A DNA stretch of 36,359 nt. Origin: Cyclobacteriaceae bacterium. GTDB lineage: Bacteria; Bacteroidota; Bacteroidia; Cytophagales; Cyclobacteriaceae. The notes below the pieces were generated by a model. That model ran no database searches. It was not told the DNA's origin and worked only from the letters and a program-made list of their open reading frames with translations. How positions within the stretch are numbered: position 1 is the first letter of the stretch; the number at the start of each line of letters is the position of its first letter. Both the position numbers and the translations under genes were made by a program. This document shows positions 23,178 through 36,083 of this stretch, piece after piece. The stretch spans positions 1 through 36,359 of the forward strand of contig VFKK01000140.1 in NCBI GenBank assembly GCA_009885605.1, written 5' to 3'.

Positions 23178-26100
23178 TTATAGAATTGCTTCGCTAGATC
23201 TTTTAGAGGTACGCTCCATATTTTCAGAAAGCTTCTCATACTCTTCCTGAGATCCAACAATGATTCCCTGGATTGCTCTCTGACCGGTACCGGCAGGGAT
23301 CAAATGTCCAACAATCACGTTTTCTTTCAATCCAAGCAAGAAGTCACGCTTTCCTCTGATTGCAGCTTCCGAAAGTACTTTGGTAGTTTCCTGGAAGGAA
23401 GCAGCCGAAATAAAGCTTTCAGTTCCCAAAGATGCGGCAGTGATACCTTGTAAGGTAGGAGCAGAAACCGCAGTCTCAGCATCTCTTACTTGTACCAACT
23501 TCAAATCTTTACGCTTAAGGCTGGAATTTTCGTCTCTCAATCTTCTTGCACTGATGATCATACCTGGCTTCAAAGTAGAAGAGTCTCCTGCATCCATCAC
23601 AACTTTCTTATCCAGAATGTTGTCGTTTTCTTCTCTGAATGCCCACTTATCAACCACTTGGTTTTGAAGGAATCCGGTATCTCCTGCATCTAGAATTTCT
23701 ACTTTCTGCATCATTTGGCTCACGATTACTTCAATGTGCTTATCGTTAATCTTCACACCTTGCAATCTGTAAACTTCCTGAATTTCGTTTACCAGATACT
23801 CCTGGACCGCTGTAGGGCCTTTGATGGAAAGGATATCATTTGGAGTGATAGCTCCATCTGACAGAGGTTCGCCAGCACGGATGAAGTCATTTTCCTGTAC
23901 AAGGATATGCTTGGAAAGAGATACCATGTATTTCTTGATCACTCCATCTTTTGATTCGATGACAATCTCCCTGTTACCACGCTTTATACCTCCGTAAGTT
24001 ACGACACCATCGATTTCGGAGACCACAGCCGGATTGGATGGGTTACGTGCCTCGAACAATTCCGTTACTCTTGGAAGACCTCCGGTAATATCTCTTGTCT
24101 TACCTACCGATCTTGGGATTTTCACCAATATCTGTCCGGATTTTACTTTCTCTCCCGCTTCTACTGCAAGGTGAGCTCCTACCGGAATATTGTAAGCTTT
24201 GGATTCTTCTCCATAGTTTACCAATATCGCAGGGTTCTTGGTTCTATCTTTTGTTTCGATAATTACTTTCTCACGGAAACCAGTCTGATCATCGGAAACT
24301 TCTTTGTATGTGATACCTTCTACCACCGCATCGAATTCAACCAAACCGTCAAATTCGGAAAGGATAACTGCGTTATATGGATCCCAAGTACAAAGTGGTT
24401 CCCCTTTAGAGATTTTCTGACCATCTTTCACGTTCAACATAGCGCCATAAGGCACGTGGTTGGAAACGAGTGTTTTTCCTGATTTGGCATCATTGATCTT
24501 GATCTCACCAGATCTTCCCATTACCATGGCAACAGGCTCTCCGCTTTTATTTGTGGTTTCTATCCATCTGAGTTCTTCTTCAAATTCGATGACTCCGTCA
24601 AACTTTGCAGGAACACTGGCTTCAACAGCCATGTTGGATGCTGTACCACCTACGTGAAAAGTTCTCAATGTCAACTGAGTACCCGGCTCACCGATAGACT
24701 GTGCGGCAATTACACCTACAGCTTCTCCGGCTTGTACCATTGCACCAGTTGCCAAGTTTCTACCATAGCATTTTGCACAAACACCTCTTCGGGTTTCGCA
24801 AGTTAAGACTGATCTTATTTCTACTTCTTCGATCGCTGATTCATCTACCATTTTGGCAACGTCATCACCGATTTCGATTCCTGCAGGAATGATAAGTTTA
24901 TCTGTGATCGGATCGTAGACGTCATGAACTGACACACGACCTAAGATTCTTTCAGAAAGTGGCTCTACGATTTCGTCATTGTCTTTTAAAGGCTGAACTA
25001 CCAGACCTCTCAAAGTACCACAATCATCTTCTGTGATAATCATATCCTGTGCTACGTCAACCAATCTTCTGGTCAGGTAACCAGCATCCGCAGTTTTCAA
25101 GGCTGTATCCGCCAGACCTTTACGCGCACCGTGGGTAGAGATGAAGTACTCCAATACATCAAGCCCTTCTTTGAAGTTGGAAAGGATTGGGTTTTCGATG
25201 ATTTCACCGACAGATCCCTGAAGATTTTTCTGTGGCTTAGCCATCAAACCTCTCATACCACCCAGCTGACGAATTTGCTCTCTTGAACCTCTGGCTCCTG
25301 AGTGCATCATCATGTAGATCGCATTGAATCCTTGCTTGTCTTCTTCCATCTTCTTCATCAGATTATTAGTCAAATGAGAGTTGGTACGTGTCCAGATATC
25401 AATTACTTGGTTGTAACGTTCGTTGTCCGTGATCAGACCCATCAGATAGTTATTCCAAACCTGATCAACCTCTTCCTTAGCTTTGGCGATCATAGGTACT
25501 TTTTCTGCGGGAATGATAACGTCGTTCAGACCCATCGACAGACCACCTTGGTAGGCACTCTGGAATCCAAGATGCTTGATATCATCCAGGAATTGTGCTG
25601 TACGGGCAATACCACATACTTTCACAACTTCTGCAATGATCTGCTGAAGCTTCTTCTTAGTCAATAGTTCGTTTACATAACCAACTTGCTCAGGCACGAA
25701 TTGGTTGAAAATCAACCTTCCCGCTACCGTATCAATAAGCTGGACTTTGATCTCTCCCTCAGGAGTTCTCACTTTCACTTTACACTTGATGTGTGCGTGC
25801 TTAGAGAGTTTGCCTTCGTTCAAAGCAATAATTACTTCCTCCTGACTGTAGAAAGTCATGCCTTCACCGGCTACGATTTCTTCAGGAGTTGATTTCTTAC
25901 CCTTAGTCACATAGTAAAGTCCGAGTACCATGTCCTGAGAAGGAACGGTAATTGGCGCACCATTGGCCGGGTTCAAAATATTATGTGAAGAAAGCATCAG
26001 GGTAGACGCTTCCAATATAGCCTCATGTCCAAGTGGTACGTGAACCGCCATCTGGTCACCGTCAAAATCGGCGTTGAATGCTGTACAAACCAAAGGGTGA

Positions 26101-27488
26101 AGTTGAATTGCTTTTCCTTCGATAAGTTTTGGTTGGAAAGCCTGGATACCCAGTCTGTGAAGAGTTGGGGCACGGTTAAGGAGCACAGGGTGTCCTTTCA
26201 ACACGTTTTCCAAAATATCCCAAACAACAGGATCTTTACGATCAACAATTTTCTTGGCGGATTTTACTGTCTTTACAATACCTCTTTCGATCAGCTTTCT
26301 GATGATAAATGGTTTGAAAAGCTCAGCTGCCATGTTTTTAGGAAGACCACACTCATGAAGCTTCAACTCAGGTCCTACGACGATTACTGAACGACCGGAG
26401 TAATCCACACGCTTTCCAAGTAAGTTTTGACGGAAACGTCCTTGCTTACCTTTCAACATGTCTGAAAGTGACTTCAATGCTCTGTTACCGTCAGATCTTA
26501 CGGCATTTACTTTTCTTGAGTTATCGAAAAGCGAATCTACAGCCTCCTGAAGCATTCTTTTCTCGTTTCTCAAAATCACCTCAGGCGCTTTGATATCGAT
26601 CAGTCTCTTCAGACGGTTGTTTCTGATAATTACTCTTCTGTACAGGTCATTCAAATCAGAAGTAGCAAATCTACCTCCGTCCAAAGGAACCAATGGTCTC
26701 AATTCTGGTGGAATGACAGGAACCATCCTTACAACCATCCACTCAGGACGGTTTTCGATTCTGGTTCTTGCATCACGGAATGCTTCAACTACTTTCAGAC
26801 GCTTAAGTGCTTCTGCCTTTCTTTGCTGAGAAGTATCTGTCGCTGCTTGGTGACGAAGTGAATACGAAAGATCATCCAAGTCCAATCTGGAAAGAAGCAT
26901 CTCAAGACCTTCTGCACCCATTCTGGCGATGAATTTATTCGGATCATCATCATCAAGCATGTGGTTTTCCTTAGGAAGCTTATCCATGATGTCCAAATAT
27001 TCGTCTTCCGTTAGGAAGTCAAGATACTGAACACCTTCTTCAGCTTTCACACCAGCTTGCACGACTACATATCGCTCGTAATAAACGATTTGGTCAAGCT
27101 TTTTGGTAGGAAGCCCTAGTAGGTAACCTATTTTATTTGGGAGAGATTTAAAGTACCAAATGTGAGCAACTGGAACTACCAGCTCAATATGGCCCATTCT
27201 TTCTCTTCTTACTTTCTTTTCTGTCACTTCTACGCCGCAACGGTCACAGATAATTCCTTTGTATCTGATTCTCTTGTATTTGCCGCAATGACACTCCCAA
27301 TCTTTTACCGGACCGAAGATTCTCTCACAGAACAACCCGCCCATTTCAGGCTTGTAGGTTCTGTAATTGATTGTCTCTGGCTGGGTCACTTCGCCATTTG
27401 AACTATCCAGAATTGATTCCGGAGAGGCCAAACTGATCGTGACTCTGGAAAAGTCGTTGTTGAGTTTTTTATTTTTTCTGAACCCCAT
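23178..27488 (-). CDS. rpoC: RNA polymerase beta' subunit
   Basis: [12 protein letters not shown] catalytic motif; N-terminal zinc ligands [23 protein letters not shown]; 1436 aa. Confidence 0.99.
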   Translation of the reverse strand: MGFRKNKKLNNDFSRVTISLASPESILDSSNGEVTQPETINYRTYKPEMGGLFCERIFGPVKDWECHCGKYKRIRYKGIICDRCGVEVTEKKVRRERMGHIELVVPVAHIWYFKSLPNKIGYLLGLPTKKLDQIVYYERYVVVQAGVKAEEGVQYLDFLTEDEYLDIMDKLPKENHMLDDDDPNKFIARMGAEGLEMLLSRLDLDDLSYSLRHQAATDTSQQRKAEALKRLKVVEAFRDARTRIENRPEWMVVRMVPVIPPELRPLVPLDGGRFATSDLNDLYRRVIIRNNRLKRLIDIKAPEVILRNEKRMLQEAVDSLFDNSRKVNAVRSDGNRALKSLSDMLKGKQGRFRQNLLGKRVDYSGRSVIVVGPELKLHECGLPKNMAAELFKPFIIRKLIERGIVKTVKSAKKIVDRKDPVVWDILENVLKGHPVLLNRAPTLHRLGIQAFQPKLIEGKAIQLHPLVCTAFNADFDGDQMAVHVPLGHEAILEASTLMLSSHNILNPANGAPITVPSQDMVLGLYYVTKGKKSTPEEIVAGEGMTFYSQEEVIIALNEGKLSKHAHIKCKVKVRTPEGEIKVQLIDTVAGRLIFNQFVPEQVGYVNELLTKKKLQQIIAEVVKVCGIARTAQFLDDIKHLGFQSAYQGGLSMGLNDVIIPAEKVPMIAKAKEEVDQVWNNYLMGLITDNERYNQVIDIWTRTNSHLTNNLMKKMEEDKQGFNAIYMMMHSGARGSREQIRQLGGMRGLMAKPQKNLQGSVGEIIENPILSNFKEGLDVLEYFISTHGARKGLADTALKTADAGYLTRRLVDVAQDMIITEDDCGTLRGLVVQPLKDNDEIVEPLSERILGRVSVHDVYDPITDKLIIPAGIEIGDDVAKMVDESAIEEVEIRSVLTCETRRGVCAKCYGRNLATGAMVQAGEAVGVIAAQSIGEPGTQLTLRTFHVGGTASNMAVEASVPAKFDGVIEFEEELRWIETTNKSGEPVAMVMGRSGEIKINDAKSGKTLVSNHVPYGAMLNVKDGQKISKGEPLCTWDPYNAVILSEFDGLVEFDAVVEGITYKEVSDDQTGFREKVIIETKDRTKNPAILVNYGEESKAYNIPVGAHLAVEAGEKVKSGQILVKIPRSVGKTRDITGGLPRVTELFEARNPSNPAVVSEIDGVVTYGGIKRGNREIVIESKDGVIKKYMVSLSKHILVQENDFIRAGEPLSDGAITPNDILSIKGPTAVQEYLVNEIQEVYRLQGVKINDKHIEVIVSQMMQKVEILDAGDTGFLQNQVVDKWAFREENDNILDKKVVMDAGDSSTLKPGMIISARRLRDENSSLKRKDLKLVQVRDAETAVSAPTLQGITAASLGTESFISAASFQETTKVLSEAAIRGKRDFLLGLKENVIVGHLIPAGTGQRAIQGIIVGSQEEYEKLSENMERTSKRSSEAIL

Positions 27489-27508
27489 AGTTTTTGAAAG
27501 ATATGTAA

Positions 27509-27526
27509 AGGGCTCTTGCGAGCCCT
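27509..27526 (-). other. Intergenic hairpin between rpoB and rpoC
   Basis: Minus strand AGGGCTC-GCAA-GAGCCCT: 7-bp perfect stem with a GNRA-type loop. Confidence 0.55.
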
Positions 27527-27537
27527 AATGAGCTTAA

Positions 27538-30500
27538 TTAATCCAGAGTAATTTCAAGAGCCAAACCTCTTAATTCATGAACCAATACATTGAATGATTC
27601 AGGGATGTTAGGTTTTGGAAGGTTTTCACCTTTAACAATAGCTTCATAAGCCTTGGCTCTGCCGATTACGTCATCAGACTTTACAGTCAGGATTTCTTGA
27701 AGAACATGAGATGCACCGAATGCTTCCAGTGCCCACACTTCCATTTCACCAAATCTCTGTCCACCAAACTGTGCCTTACCACCCAGCGGCTGCTGAGTAA
27801 TCAACGAGTATGGTCCGATTGATCTTGCGTGCATCTTATCATCCACGAGGTGACCAAGCTTAAGCATATAAGATACACCAACAGTAATTGGCTGATCAAA
27901 CTTAGCTCCTGATAGACCGTCATATAAATAAGTACGTCCGTAAGCTGGCAAACCTGCTAATTCCAATTCGTGGGCAACTTCTTCCATAGAAGCCCCGTCG
28001 AAAATCGGTGTAGCATATTTTTTACCCAACTTCTGCCCTGCCCAAGCAAGAACTGTTTCGAAGATCTGTCCGATGTTCATTCGAGAAGGTACACCAAGTG
28101 GATTCAATACGATATCCATTGGAGTCCCATCCTCAAGGAATGGCATGTCCTCATCTCTTACGATTCTTGCAACGATACCTTTGTTACCGTGACGACCCGC
28201 CATTTTATCACCCACTTTCAGCTTTCGCTTCTTAGCGATGTAAACTTTAGCCAATTGTACAATACCTGCAGGAAGCTCATCACCTACTTCAAGTGTGAAT
28301 CGATCTCTCTTGAATCTTCCGCTGATCTCATTTCGAGAATTCACGAAGTTTTTCACCAATTGAACGACCAATTTATTGGTATGAGCATTTTCAGTCCAGT
28401 CATCTAAAATGATGTCTGAAATCAAATTTGCTTCTTCCGGAACATTGTAATTACTCTCGTCCCTGTAAGGATTCTTAGCAGGGAAAAGGTTATTCTCAAT
28501 ATTCTTTAGGTTGAATTTGGTTCCTTTAGTGATGATCTCATCACCAAACTTATGCTTCACGCCCTGAGAAGTTTTGCCTTCCAGCAAAGTCACCAATTTG
28601 TTGATCATGCGAGCTCTGATTCCCAACAGATCTTTGGAGTACTTTCCTTTCAGTTTTTCAACATCCGCTTTAGACTTGGCTCTTACGTCCTTATCTTTCT
28701 TTGGTCTTGAGAAAAGTTTGGTTTCGATAACCACACCATTGAGTGATGGAGACGCTTTCAATGAAGCATCTTTCACGTCACCTGCTTTGTCACCAAAGAT
28801 GGCTCTCAATAGTTTTTCTTCAGGAGTTGGATCTGTTTCACCTTTTGGAGTGATCTTACCGATGATGATATCGCCTTCTTTTACCTCGGCTCCAATCATG
28901 ATAATTCCATTCTCATCAAGGTGCTTTACAGCCTCCTCAGATACGTTAGGAATTTCCGAAGTCAATTCTTCTTCCCCTCTCTTGGTATCTCTTACTTCCA
29001 GCTGGAACTCTTCCACGTGAATGGAAGTGAAAATATCCTCGCGAACTACTCGCTCAGAAATTACGATCGCATCTTCGAAGTTGTATCCTTGCCAAGGCAT
29101 GTAAGCTACTCTCAGGTTTTTACCCAAAGCCAACTCACCATTATTAGTAGAATAACCTTCTACCAACACCTGGCCTTTGTATACTTTCTCACCCTTCAAC
29201 ACTAATGGTGTAAGGTTGATAGTAGTATCCTGGTTTGTTCTTCTGAATTTGATCAGGTCGTACGATCTGTATTCGTCTGTAAAATTAACCAACAACTGAT
29301 CGTCAGTCAGATCATATTTAATCACGATTCTCTTCGCATCAACATAATCCACAACACCATTCTCCTCAGCGATGATCAATGCTCTTGAATCCACCGCAGC
29401 TTTTGCTTCAAGACCTGTACCCACGATAGGCGCTTCGGCTTTCAACAAAGGAACGGCCTGACGCTGCATGTTTGATCCCATCAAGGCTCTGTTTGCATCA
29501 TCATGCTCCAGGAATGGAATCAATGAAGCAGCTACAGAAACAATTTGATTAGGAGCAACATCCATATAGGTGATCTCAGACGGATCCAATACAGGGAAGT
29601 CACCTTCAAATCTTGCTTTTACTTTATCGTCAATAATCTTCCCTGAATCATCCAGAGTTGCGTTTGCCTGCGCGATGTTATGATTATCTTCTTCTTCAGC
29701 AGTCAGATAAATTATGTCTTCCAGCTTCATGCCTACTTTACTATCCTTCACTTTTCTGTAGGGAGTTTCAAGGAAGCCCATTGAGTTCACTTTTGCATGA
29801 ACACAAAGAGAAGAAATCAAACCAATGTTTGGACCTTCAGGAGTTTCGATAGTACAAAGACGACCGTAGTGTGTATAGTGAACATCTCGAACTTCGAAAC
29901 CTGCTCTTTCTCTTGAAAGACCTCCCGGACCCAAGGCTGAAAGTCTTCTCTTGTGAGTCAACTCTGCCAATGGATTGGTTTGATCCATGAACTGAGAAAG
30001 CTGGTTGGTACCAAAGAATGAGTTAATTACAGAAGAAAGAGTACGTGCGTTGATCAAATCGACTGGTTTAAAGTCTTCATTGTCACGTACGTTCATTCTT
30101 TCACGGATTGTTCTGGACATTCTGGCCAAACCAACACCGAACTGACTATAAAGCTGCTCACCTACTGTTCTTACTCTTCTGTTACTTAAGTGGTCAATAT
30201 CATCGACAACAGCTTTAGAATTGATCAAGCCAATCAGGTATTTCACGATTGAAATGATGTCTTCTTTTGTCAATACAATTTTCTCAGAATCAATGTTTAG
30301 ACCGAGTTTTTTGTTAATTCTGTATCGACCTACTTCACCCAAGTCATATCTCTTGTCAGAGAAGAACAAGCTTTGGATTACCTCTCGAGCTGTCGCTTCA
30401 TCAGGAGCTTCAGTATTTCTCAATTGACGGTAAATTACCTCTACTGCTTCTTTTTCTGAGTTGGAGCTATCCTTATGTAGCGTATTATAAATAATTGAGA

Positions 30501-31413
30501 AATCGGCTACATTCACATCTTCTCTGTGGAGAATGATGCTTTTTGAGCCAGAGTCCAATATCATTTCAATGTCTTCGTCTGTCAAGACGGTATCTCTTTC
30601 GAGCAATACTTCATTTCTGTCGATAGAAACCACTTCTCCAGTGTCTTCATCCACGAAATCTTCTACCCAAGTTCTCAAAACCCTCGCAGCAAGTTTACGC
30701 CCAGACGCCTTTTTCAAAGCATTCTTGGTAGCGGAAACTTCTTCAGAGAGTCCGAACAAATCAAGGATGTCTTTATCAGATCCGTAACCAATTGCTCTAA
30801 GCAAAGTAGTTACAGGGAATTTTTTCTTACGATCGATGTATGCATACATGACGTTGTTGATGTCAGTAGCAAATTCAATCCAAGATCCTTTGAAAGGAAT
30901 AATTCGGGCCGAATAAAGCTTAGTTCCGTTGGTATGCTTACTTTGAGCAAAGAAAACACCAGGTGATCTGTGAAGCTGGGAAACGATTACTCGTTCAGCA
31001 CCATTGATCACGAAAGAGCCCTTCTCTGTCATGTAAGGAAGGTTACCCAAGAACACTTCTTGCTCAATAGTCTCGAAATCTTCATTGTCCTCATCATGGC
31101 AAAGTAATCTCAACTTTGCTTTAAGTGGAACAGAATAGGTCAAGCCACGGTCAATGCACTCTTCCACACTATATTTTGGTGGATCTACTGCGTAATCAAT
31201 AAATTCAAGAGTAAAATTCTCTCTTGAATCACTGATAGGGAAGTTTTCTGCGAATACTTTGAATAACCCGTCTGCCCTTCTTTTCTCTGCGGGAGTATCC
31301 AGCTGGAAAAAGTCTTTGAATGACTGCAGCTGAATATCGAGAAAATCCGGATAGTCTTTGACCACCTTAATGGAGGAGAAACTTTTCCTTTCGGTTTGAT
31401 TCTTGATAGCCAA
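27538..31413 (-). CDS. rpoB: RNA polymerase beta subunit, TTG start
   Basis: [71 protein letters not shown]; ends GLALEITLD; start codon 31411-31413 reads TTG on the minus strand. Confidence 0.98.
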   Translation of the reverse strand: MAIKNQTERKSFSSIKVVKDYPDFLDIQLQSFKDFFQLDTPAEKRRADGLFKVFAENFPISDSRENFTLEFIDYAVDPPKYSVEECIDRGLTYSVPLKAKLRLLCHDEDNEDFETIEQEVFLGNLPYMTEKGSFVINGAERVIVSQLHRSPGVFFAQSKHTNGTKLYSARIIPFKGSWIEFATDINNVMYAYIDRKKKFPVTTLLRAIGYGSDKDILDLFGLSEEVSATKNALKKASGRKLAARVLRTWVEDFVDEDTGEVVSIDRNEVLLERDTVLTDEDIEMILDSGSKSIILHREDVNVADFSIIYNTLHKDSSNSEKEAVEVIYRQLRNTEAPDEATAREVIQSLFFSDKRYDLGEVGRYRINKKLGLNIDSEKIVLTKEDIISIVKYLIGLINSKAVVDDIDHLSNRRVRTVGEQLYSQFGVGLARMSRTIRERMNVRDNEDFKPVDLINARTLSSVINSFFGTNQLSQFMDQTNPLAELTHKRRLSALGPGGLSRERAGFEVRDVHYTHYGRLCTIETPEGPNIGLISSLCVHAKVNSMGFLETPYRKVKDSKVGMKLEDIIYLTAEEEDNHNIAQANATLDDSGKIIDDKVKARFEGDFPVLDPSEITYMDVAPNQIVSVAASLIPFLEHDDANRALMGSNMQRQAVPLLKAEAPIVGTGLEAKAAVDSRALIIAEENGVVDYVDAKRIVIKYDLTDDQLLVNFTDEYRSYDLIKFRRTNQDTTINLTPLVLKGEKVYKGQVLVEGYSTNNGELALGKNLRVAYMPWQGYNFEDAIVISERVVREDIFTSIHVEEFQLEVRDTKRGEEELTSEIPNVSEEAVKHLDENGIIMIGAEVKEGDIIIGKITPKGETDPTPEEKLLRAIFGDKAGDVKDASLKASPSLNGVVIETKLFSRPKKDKDVRAKSKADVEKLKGKYSKDLLGIRARMINKLVTLLEGKTSQGVKHKFGDEIITKGTKFNLKNIENNLFPAKNPYRDESNYNVPEEANLISDIILDDWTENAHTNKLVVQLVKNFVNSRNEISGRFKRDRFTLEVGDELPAGIVQLAKVYIAKKRKLKVGDKMAGRHGNKGIVARIVRDEDMPFLEDGTPMDIVLNPLGVPSRMNIGQIFETVLAWAGQKLGKKYATPIFDGASMEEVAHELELAGLPAYGRTYLYDGLSGAKFDQPITVGVSYMLKLGHLVDDKMHARSIGPYSLITQQPLGGKAQFGGQRFGEMEVWALEAFGASHVLQEILTVKSDDVIGRAKAYEAIVKGENLPKPNIPESFNVLVHELRGLALEITLD

Positions 31414-31503
31414 GGTAGTGTTGTTTATAGTGAAAGATAATAAGGGAATGCGACAATTATCGCTTGGAATAATGCAATTTTAATCCTGAGCATAAACAGG
31501 AAA

Positions 31504-31528
31504 AGACCTGACTAAATTAGTCAGGTCT
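31504..31528 (-). terminator. Hairpin/attenuator 1 in the rplL-rpoB gap
   Basis: AGACCTGACT-AAATT-AGTCAGGTCT perfect 10-bp stem, followed on the minus strand by TTTTCC. Confidence 0.6.
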
Positions 31529-31535
31529 CAGGAGC

Positions 31536-31563
31536 TAAACCTTAACCTCTTGGGTCAGGTTTA
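31536..31563 (-). other. Hairpin 2 immediately after the rplL stop
   Basis: Imperfect inverted repeat TAAACCTTAACC / GGGTCAGGTTTA. Confidence 0.45.
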
Positions 31564-31568
31564 GCAAA

Positions 31569-31952
31569 TTATTTGATCTCTACTTCAGCACCAGCTTCTT
31601 CCAAAGACTTCTTCAAGCCTTCAGCTTCGTCCTTAGTAACTCCTTCTTTCAGAGCCTTTGGAGCAGAGTCAACTAGATCTTTTGCTTCTTTCAAGCCAAG
31701 ACCTGTCAATTCTTTTACAAGCTTAACCACTGCAAGTTTAGCTCCACCTGCTGCTTTCAAGATAACATCGAAAGAAGTTTTTTCTTCTTCAGCAGGTGCT
31801 TCTGCACCTGCTCCAGGTCCACCAGCAACCATGATTGCTCCAGCTGCTGCTGGCTCAATTCCGTATTGCTCCTTAAGGATATCTGTCAATTCTTTAACTT
31901 CTTTTACAGTCAAGTTCACCAACTGATCTGCAAGTTGTGTAAGATCTGCCAT
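31569..31952 (-). CDS. rplL: Ribosomal protein L7/L12
   Basis: [38 protein letters not shown] ... [48 protein letters not shown]. Confidence 0.98.
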   Translation of the reverse strand: MADLTQLADQLVNLTVKEVKELTDILKEQYGIEPAAAGAIMVAGGPGAGAEAPAEEEKTSFDVILKAAGGAKLAVVKLVKELTGLGLKEAKDLVDSAPKALKEGVTKDEAEGLKKSLEEAGAEVEIK

Positions 31953-31993
31953 CGTATTTAAATTTTAATTTGTTTGAATGATTTTTTTAGAAC

Positions 31994-32536
31994 TTATTTT
32001 TTTTCTCTTTCTGCAAGAGTTTTCAGCACGCCTGTGATGTTGTTTTGACCACTTAGCAATGCGGAAACGAGGTTTTTCGCAGGGGACTGTAGCAATCCAA
32101 TAAGATCGCCAAGCAGTTCGTTCTTCGATTTAAGAGTTGACAATACTTCAAGGTTTGCTTCTCCGATGAATACATCAGAATCAATTCCAGCTCCTTTAAA
32201 CAAAGGTCTAACTTCTTTTTTACCCAGTTTCTTTCTGAAATCCAACAATACTTTTGCTGGAAGGTTGCTTGTCTCTTTTGAGAAAATTATTCCGGAGAAT
32301 CCTTTCAGAGCCTCTTCGGACAATTTTGAATAATCTGAATCCAGATTCTCCAAAGCTTTCTTGATCAAGGTGTTTTTGTACACTTTGTACTCAACTCCTT
32401 TGTCATAACATGTCCTTCTGAAGGCGTTTATCTGAGCTACAGAGAAACCTGAAGCATCAGTGATGTAGAAGAAAGGGTTTTCTTTAAACTTCTCAGTAAG
32501 ACCGTCGATTATTACTTTCTTTTCGTCTCTAGTCAT
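31994..32536 (-). CDS. rplJ: Ribosomal protein L10
   Basis: MTRDEKKVIIDGLTEKFKENPFFYITDASGFSVAQINAFRRTCYDKGVEYKVYKNTLIKKAL. Confidence 0.97.
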   Translation of the reverse strand: MTRDEKKVIIDGLTEKFKENPFFYITDASGFSVAQINAFRRTCYDKGVEYKVYKNTLIKKALENLDSDYSKLSEEALKGFSGIIFSKETSNLPAKVLLDFRKKLGKKEVRPLFKGAGIDSDVFIGEANLEVLSTLKSKNELLGDLIGLLQSPAKNLVSALLSGQNNITGVLKTLAEREKK

Positions 32537-32538
32537 GA

Positions 32539-33237
32539 TTAAATACCTTGAATGCTACCCTTGTCTACTGCTATTCCAGGAGACATTGTGCTGGATAAAT
32601 GAATACTCTTGAAATATGTTCCTTTAGAAGAGGAAGGCTTTAGTTTAGAGATAGTCATGATCAGTTCTTTCACGTTATCCTGAATCTGCTCAGGTGAGAA
32701 AGACACTTTACCTATTCCGGCATGAATGATTCCAAACTTATCTACTTTGAAATCAATTTTACCTGCTTTCACTTCTCTTACAGCCTTCGCAACATCCAAT
32801 GTTACAGTTCCTGATTTAGGGTTTGGCATCAGACCTCTAGGACCCAATACTCTACCTAATCTACCTACTTTAGCCATTACGTTAGGCATAGTGATGATGA
32901 CGTCAACGTCAGTCCATCCGCCTTCAATCTTTGCTATATAGTCGTCCAAGCCCACGTAGTCTGCACCTGCTTCGGTGGCTTCTGCTACTTTGTCGGGAGT
33001 ACAAAGAACCAATACTTTGATGTCTTTGCCAGTACCATGAGGAAGGGCAACTACGCCTCTTACCATTTGATCTGCTTTCCGAGGATCTACGCCCAAACGA
33101 ACGTCTACATCCACTGAAGCATCAAACTTAGTCATGGTAATGTCCTTCACGATAGAAGAAGCTGCCTCCAGGGAGTACACTTGGCTTGGGTCGTACTTAG
33201 AAAGAGCTTCTTTTTGCTTTTTTGTTAACTTAGCCAT
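32539..33237 (-). CDS. rplA: Ribosomal protein L1
   Basis: [35 protein letters not shown] ... [22 protein letters not shown]. Confidence 0.98.
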   Translation of the reverse strand: MAKLTKKQKEALSKYDPSQVYSLEAASSIVKDITMTKFDASVDVDVRLGVDPRKADQMVRGVVALPHGTGKDIKVLVLCTPDKVAEATEAGADYVGLDDYIAKIEGGWTDVDVIITMPNVMAKVGRLGRVLGPRGLMPNPKSGTVTLDVAKAVREVKAGKIDFKVDKFGIIHAGIGKVSFSPEQIQDNVKELIMTISKLKPSSSKGTYFKSIHLSSTMSPGIAVDKGSIQGI

Positions 33238-33247
33238 TGTTTTTTAT

Positions 33248-33691
33248 TTATACTTCCCAAGGGGCTTTTCCAGATACTGTGATACCCATGCTTCTAGCTG
33301 TACCTGCTACCATTTTCATAGCAGATTCAATTTTAAAGGCATTCAGGTCAGGCATTTTCACCTCGGCAATCTCTCTCACCTGATCCCAGGTCACAGAGCC
33401 TACCTTTTTTCTGTTTGGTTCAGCTGAACCACTCTTGATTTTAGCAGCCTCTAACAACATGTTTGGTGCCGGAGGAGTTTTTACCACGAATTCAAAAGTT
33501 TTATCAGAATAAACCGTAATCAATACAGGAAGCACTTGACCAATTTTATCTTGGGTACGTGCATTGTATTGCTTACAGAACTCCATAATGTTCAGACCCT
33601 TTGAACCAAGGGCTGGACCTACAGGAGGTGACGGATTAGCCTGGCCACCTTTCACTTGCAGTTTTACATAACCGGTGATTTCCTTAGCCAT
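33248..33691 (-). CDS. rplK: Ribosomal protein L11
   Basis: [66 protein letters not shown]. Confidence 0.98.
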   Translation of the reverse strand: MAKEITGYVKLQVKGGQANPSPPVGPALGSKGLNIMEFCKQYNARTQDKIGQVLPVLITVYSDKTFEFVVKTPPAPNMLLEAAKIKSGSAEPNRKKVGSVTWDQVREIAEVKMPDLNAFKIESAMKMVAGTARSMGITVSGKAPWEV

Positions 33692-33694
33692 TGC

Positions 33695-34252
33695 TTAGTC
33701 TTGTTTTTCTACTTGTATAAAGTTTAACTCTACAGGAGTATTTCGGCCGAAGATCTTAACCATAACATTAAGTTTCTTCTTCTCCTCAAATATCTCCTCA
33801 ATTGTCCCGGTAAATCCACTGAAGGGGCCGTCCATTACTTTAACTGCCTCTCCTACTATAAATGGTGTATCCCTTTTCTCGGCAAACTCATCAATCTCTT
33901 CAACCTTACCTAAAATACGGTTGACTTCTGATTGGCGTAATGGCTCAGGGGTTTTGGAAGCTCCCCCTTTGTTTGATCCTAAGAAACCGATTACTCCCGG
34001 AATGCTTGTTATTACGTGATTGGCTTCTCCATTAGAAAGATCCGCGTTGACTAAAACGTATCCAGGAAAGAAATTTCTTTCTCTTACACGTTTTTTACCA
34101 TTACGCATCTCATATACCTTCTCAGATGGAATCAGGACTTCAGGAATAAAATCCTCCAGTTTTTGCCTGGCGATTTCATTATCGAGATAAGTCTTAGTCT
34201 TTTTCTCTTGTCCCGCTACTACTCTGAGTACGTACCACTTTTGTTCAGCCAT
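33695..34252 (-). CDS. nusG: Transcription termination/antitermination protein NusG
   Basis: [23 protein letters not shown] ... [12 protein letters not shown] ... [21 protein letters not shown] (KOW). Confidence 0.98.
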   Translation of the reverse strand: MAEQKWYVLRVVAGQEKKTKTYLDNEIARQKLEDFIPEVLIPSEKVYEMRNGKKRVRERNFFPGYVLVNADLSNGEANHVITSIPGVIGFLGSNKGGASKTPEPLRQSEVNRILGKVEEIDEFAEKRDTPFIVGEAVKVMDGPFSGFTGTIEEIFEEKKKLNVMVKIFGRNTPVELNFIQVEKQD

Positions 34253-34270
34253 TATGTAATGTCAATTCAA

Positions 34271-34459
34271 TTAGAATAAATCATAAAACCATGTCATGAT
34301 GTTTTCAAATCCAAGATCGACTGCTCCAATAAAAAGGGCGAAAATCAAAGAAGCTACTAACACCAATACTGCACTATTTTGAAGAAATGAAAATTTAGGC
34401 CAAGTGACCTTATTTACCATTTCATCATAAGATTCCAGAACAAAGTTTTTCAGATTCAT
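34271..34459 (-). CDS. secE: Protein translocase subunit SecE
   Basis: Start trimmed to MNLKNFVLESYDEMVNKVTWPKFSFLQNSAVLVLVASLIFALFIGAVDLGFENIMTWFYDLF; the ORF-track N-terminus is translated tRNA-Trp sequence. Confidence 0.95.
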   Translation of the reverse strand: MNLKNFVLESYDEMVNKVTWPKFSFLQNSAVLVLVASLIFALFIGAVDLGFENIMTWFYDLF

Positions 34460-34477
34460 AGTGTACTTGCTTACTAC

Positions 34478-34551
34478 TGGCACGGGCAGAGAGATTCGAA
34501 CTCCCATCAACGGTTTTGGAGACCGCTATTCTGCCGTTGAACTATGCCCGT
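34478..34551 (-). tRNA. tRNA-Trp (anticodon CCA), 3' CCA encoded
   Basis: ACGGGCATAGTTCAACGGCAGAATAGCGGTCTCCAAAACCGTTGATGGGAGTTCGAATCTCTCTGCCCGTGCCA; acceptor ACGGGCA/TGCCCGT, anticodon loop CTCCAAA. Confidence 0.95.
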
Positions 34552-34579
34552 GTGAATGAACGCTCCGCCAATGGGAACG

Positions 34580-34611
34580 CAAAATTAGGTATTGATTGAT
34601 AAAGAAACAAA
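34580..34611 (-). promoter_or_regulatory. Candidate promoter of the tRNA-Trp/secE/nusG unit (TTTG-N20-TAATTTTG)
   Basis: Minus strand TTTG (34611-34608), 20-nt spacer, TAATTTTG (34587-34580), between the tuf terminator and tRNA-Trp. Confidence 0.55.
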
Positions 34612-34640
34612 TGCGATCCCAAAATACTTTGGGATCGCAT
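34611..34640 (-). terminator. Hairpin terminator downstream of tuf
   Basis: ATGCGATCCCAAA-ATAC-TTTGGGATCGCAT, 13-bp perfect stem; T-rich on the minus-strand 3' side. Confidence 0.75.
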
Positions 34641-34662
34641 CGTTCAATATGTCTGACTTGAA

Positions 34663-35850
<1,188 letters not shown>

Positions 35851-35909
35851 GCGTGTAAATCCTCAGTTTAAGTTTAAAGATATGTTTAAATTAATTTAAT
35901 GCCGTTATG

Positions 35910-35981
35910 AGCCAACGACGGGAATTGAACCCGTGACCCATTCCTTACCAAGGAAGTACTCTACCCCTGAGCTACGTCGGC
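35910..35981 (-). tRNA. tRNA-Thr (anticodon GGT)
   Basis: GCCGACGTAGCTCAGGGGTAGAGTACTTCCTTGGTAAGGAATGGGTCACGGGTTCAATTCCCGTCGTTGGCT; loop TTGGTAA. Confidence 0.95.
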
Positions 35982-36010
35982 TTAAACCCGATACTTCCTA
36001 GAAAGTATTG

Positions 36011-36083
36011 AGCGGGAGACGAGGCTCGAACCCGCGACCTGCAGCTTGGAAGGCTGCCGCTCTACCAACTGAGCTACTCCCGC
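36011..36083 (-). tRNA. tRNA-Gly (anticodon TCC)
   Basis: GCGGGAGTAGCTCAGTTGGTAGAGCGGCAGCCTTCCAAGCTGCAGGTCGCGGGTTCGAGCCTCGTCTCCCGCT; loop CTTCCAA. Confidence 0.95.

Noticed and set aside
28574-29020. 148-aa plus-strand ORF antisense to rpoB
   Set aside because: Low-complexity Ser/Leu-rich antisense shadow of rpoB codons.
34460-34510. N-terminal extension of the secE ORF (MMGVRISLPVPVVSKYT)
   Set aside because: This is translated tRNA-Trp sequence (T arm/acceptor); the true secE start is the ATG at 34459.
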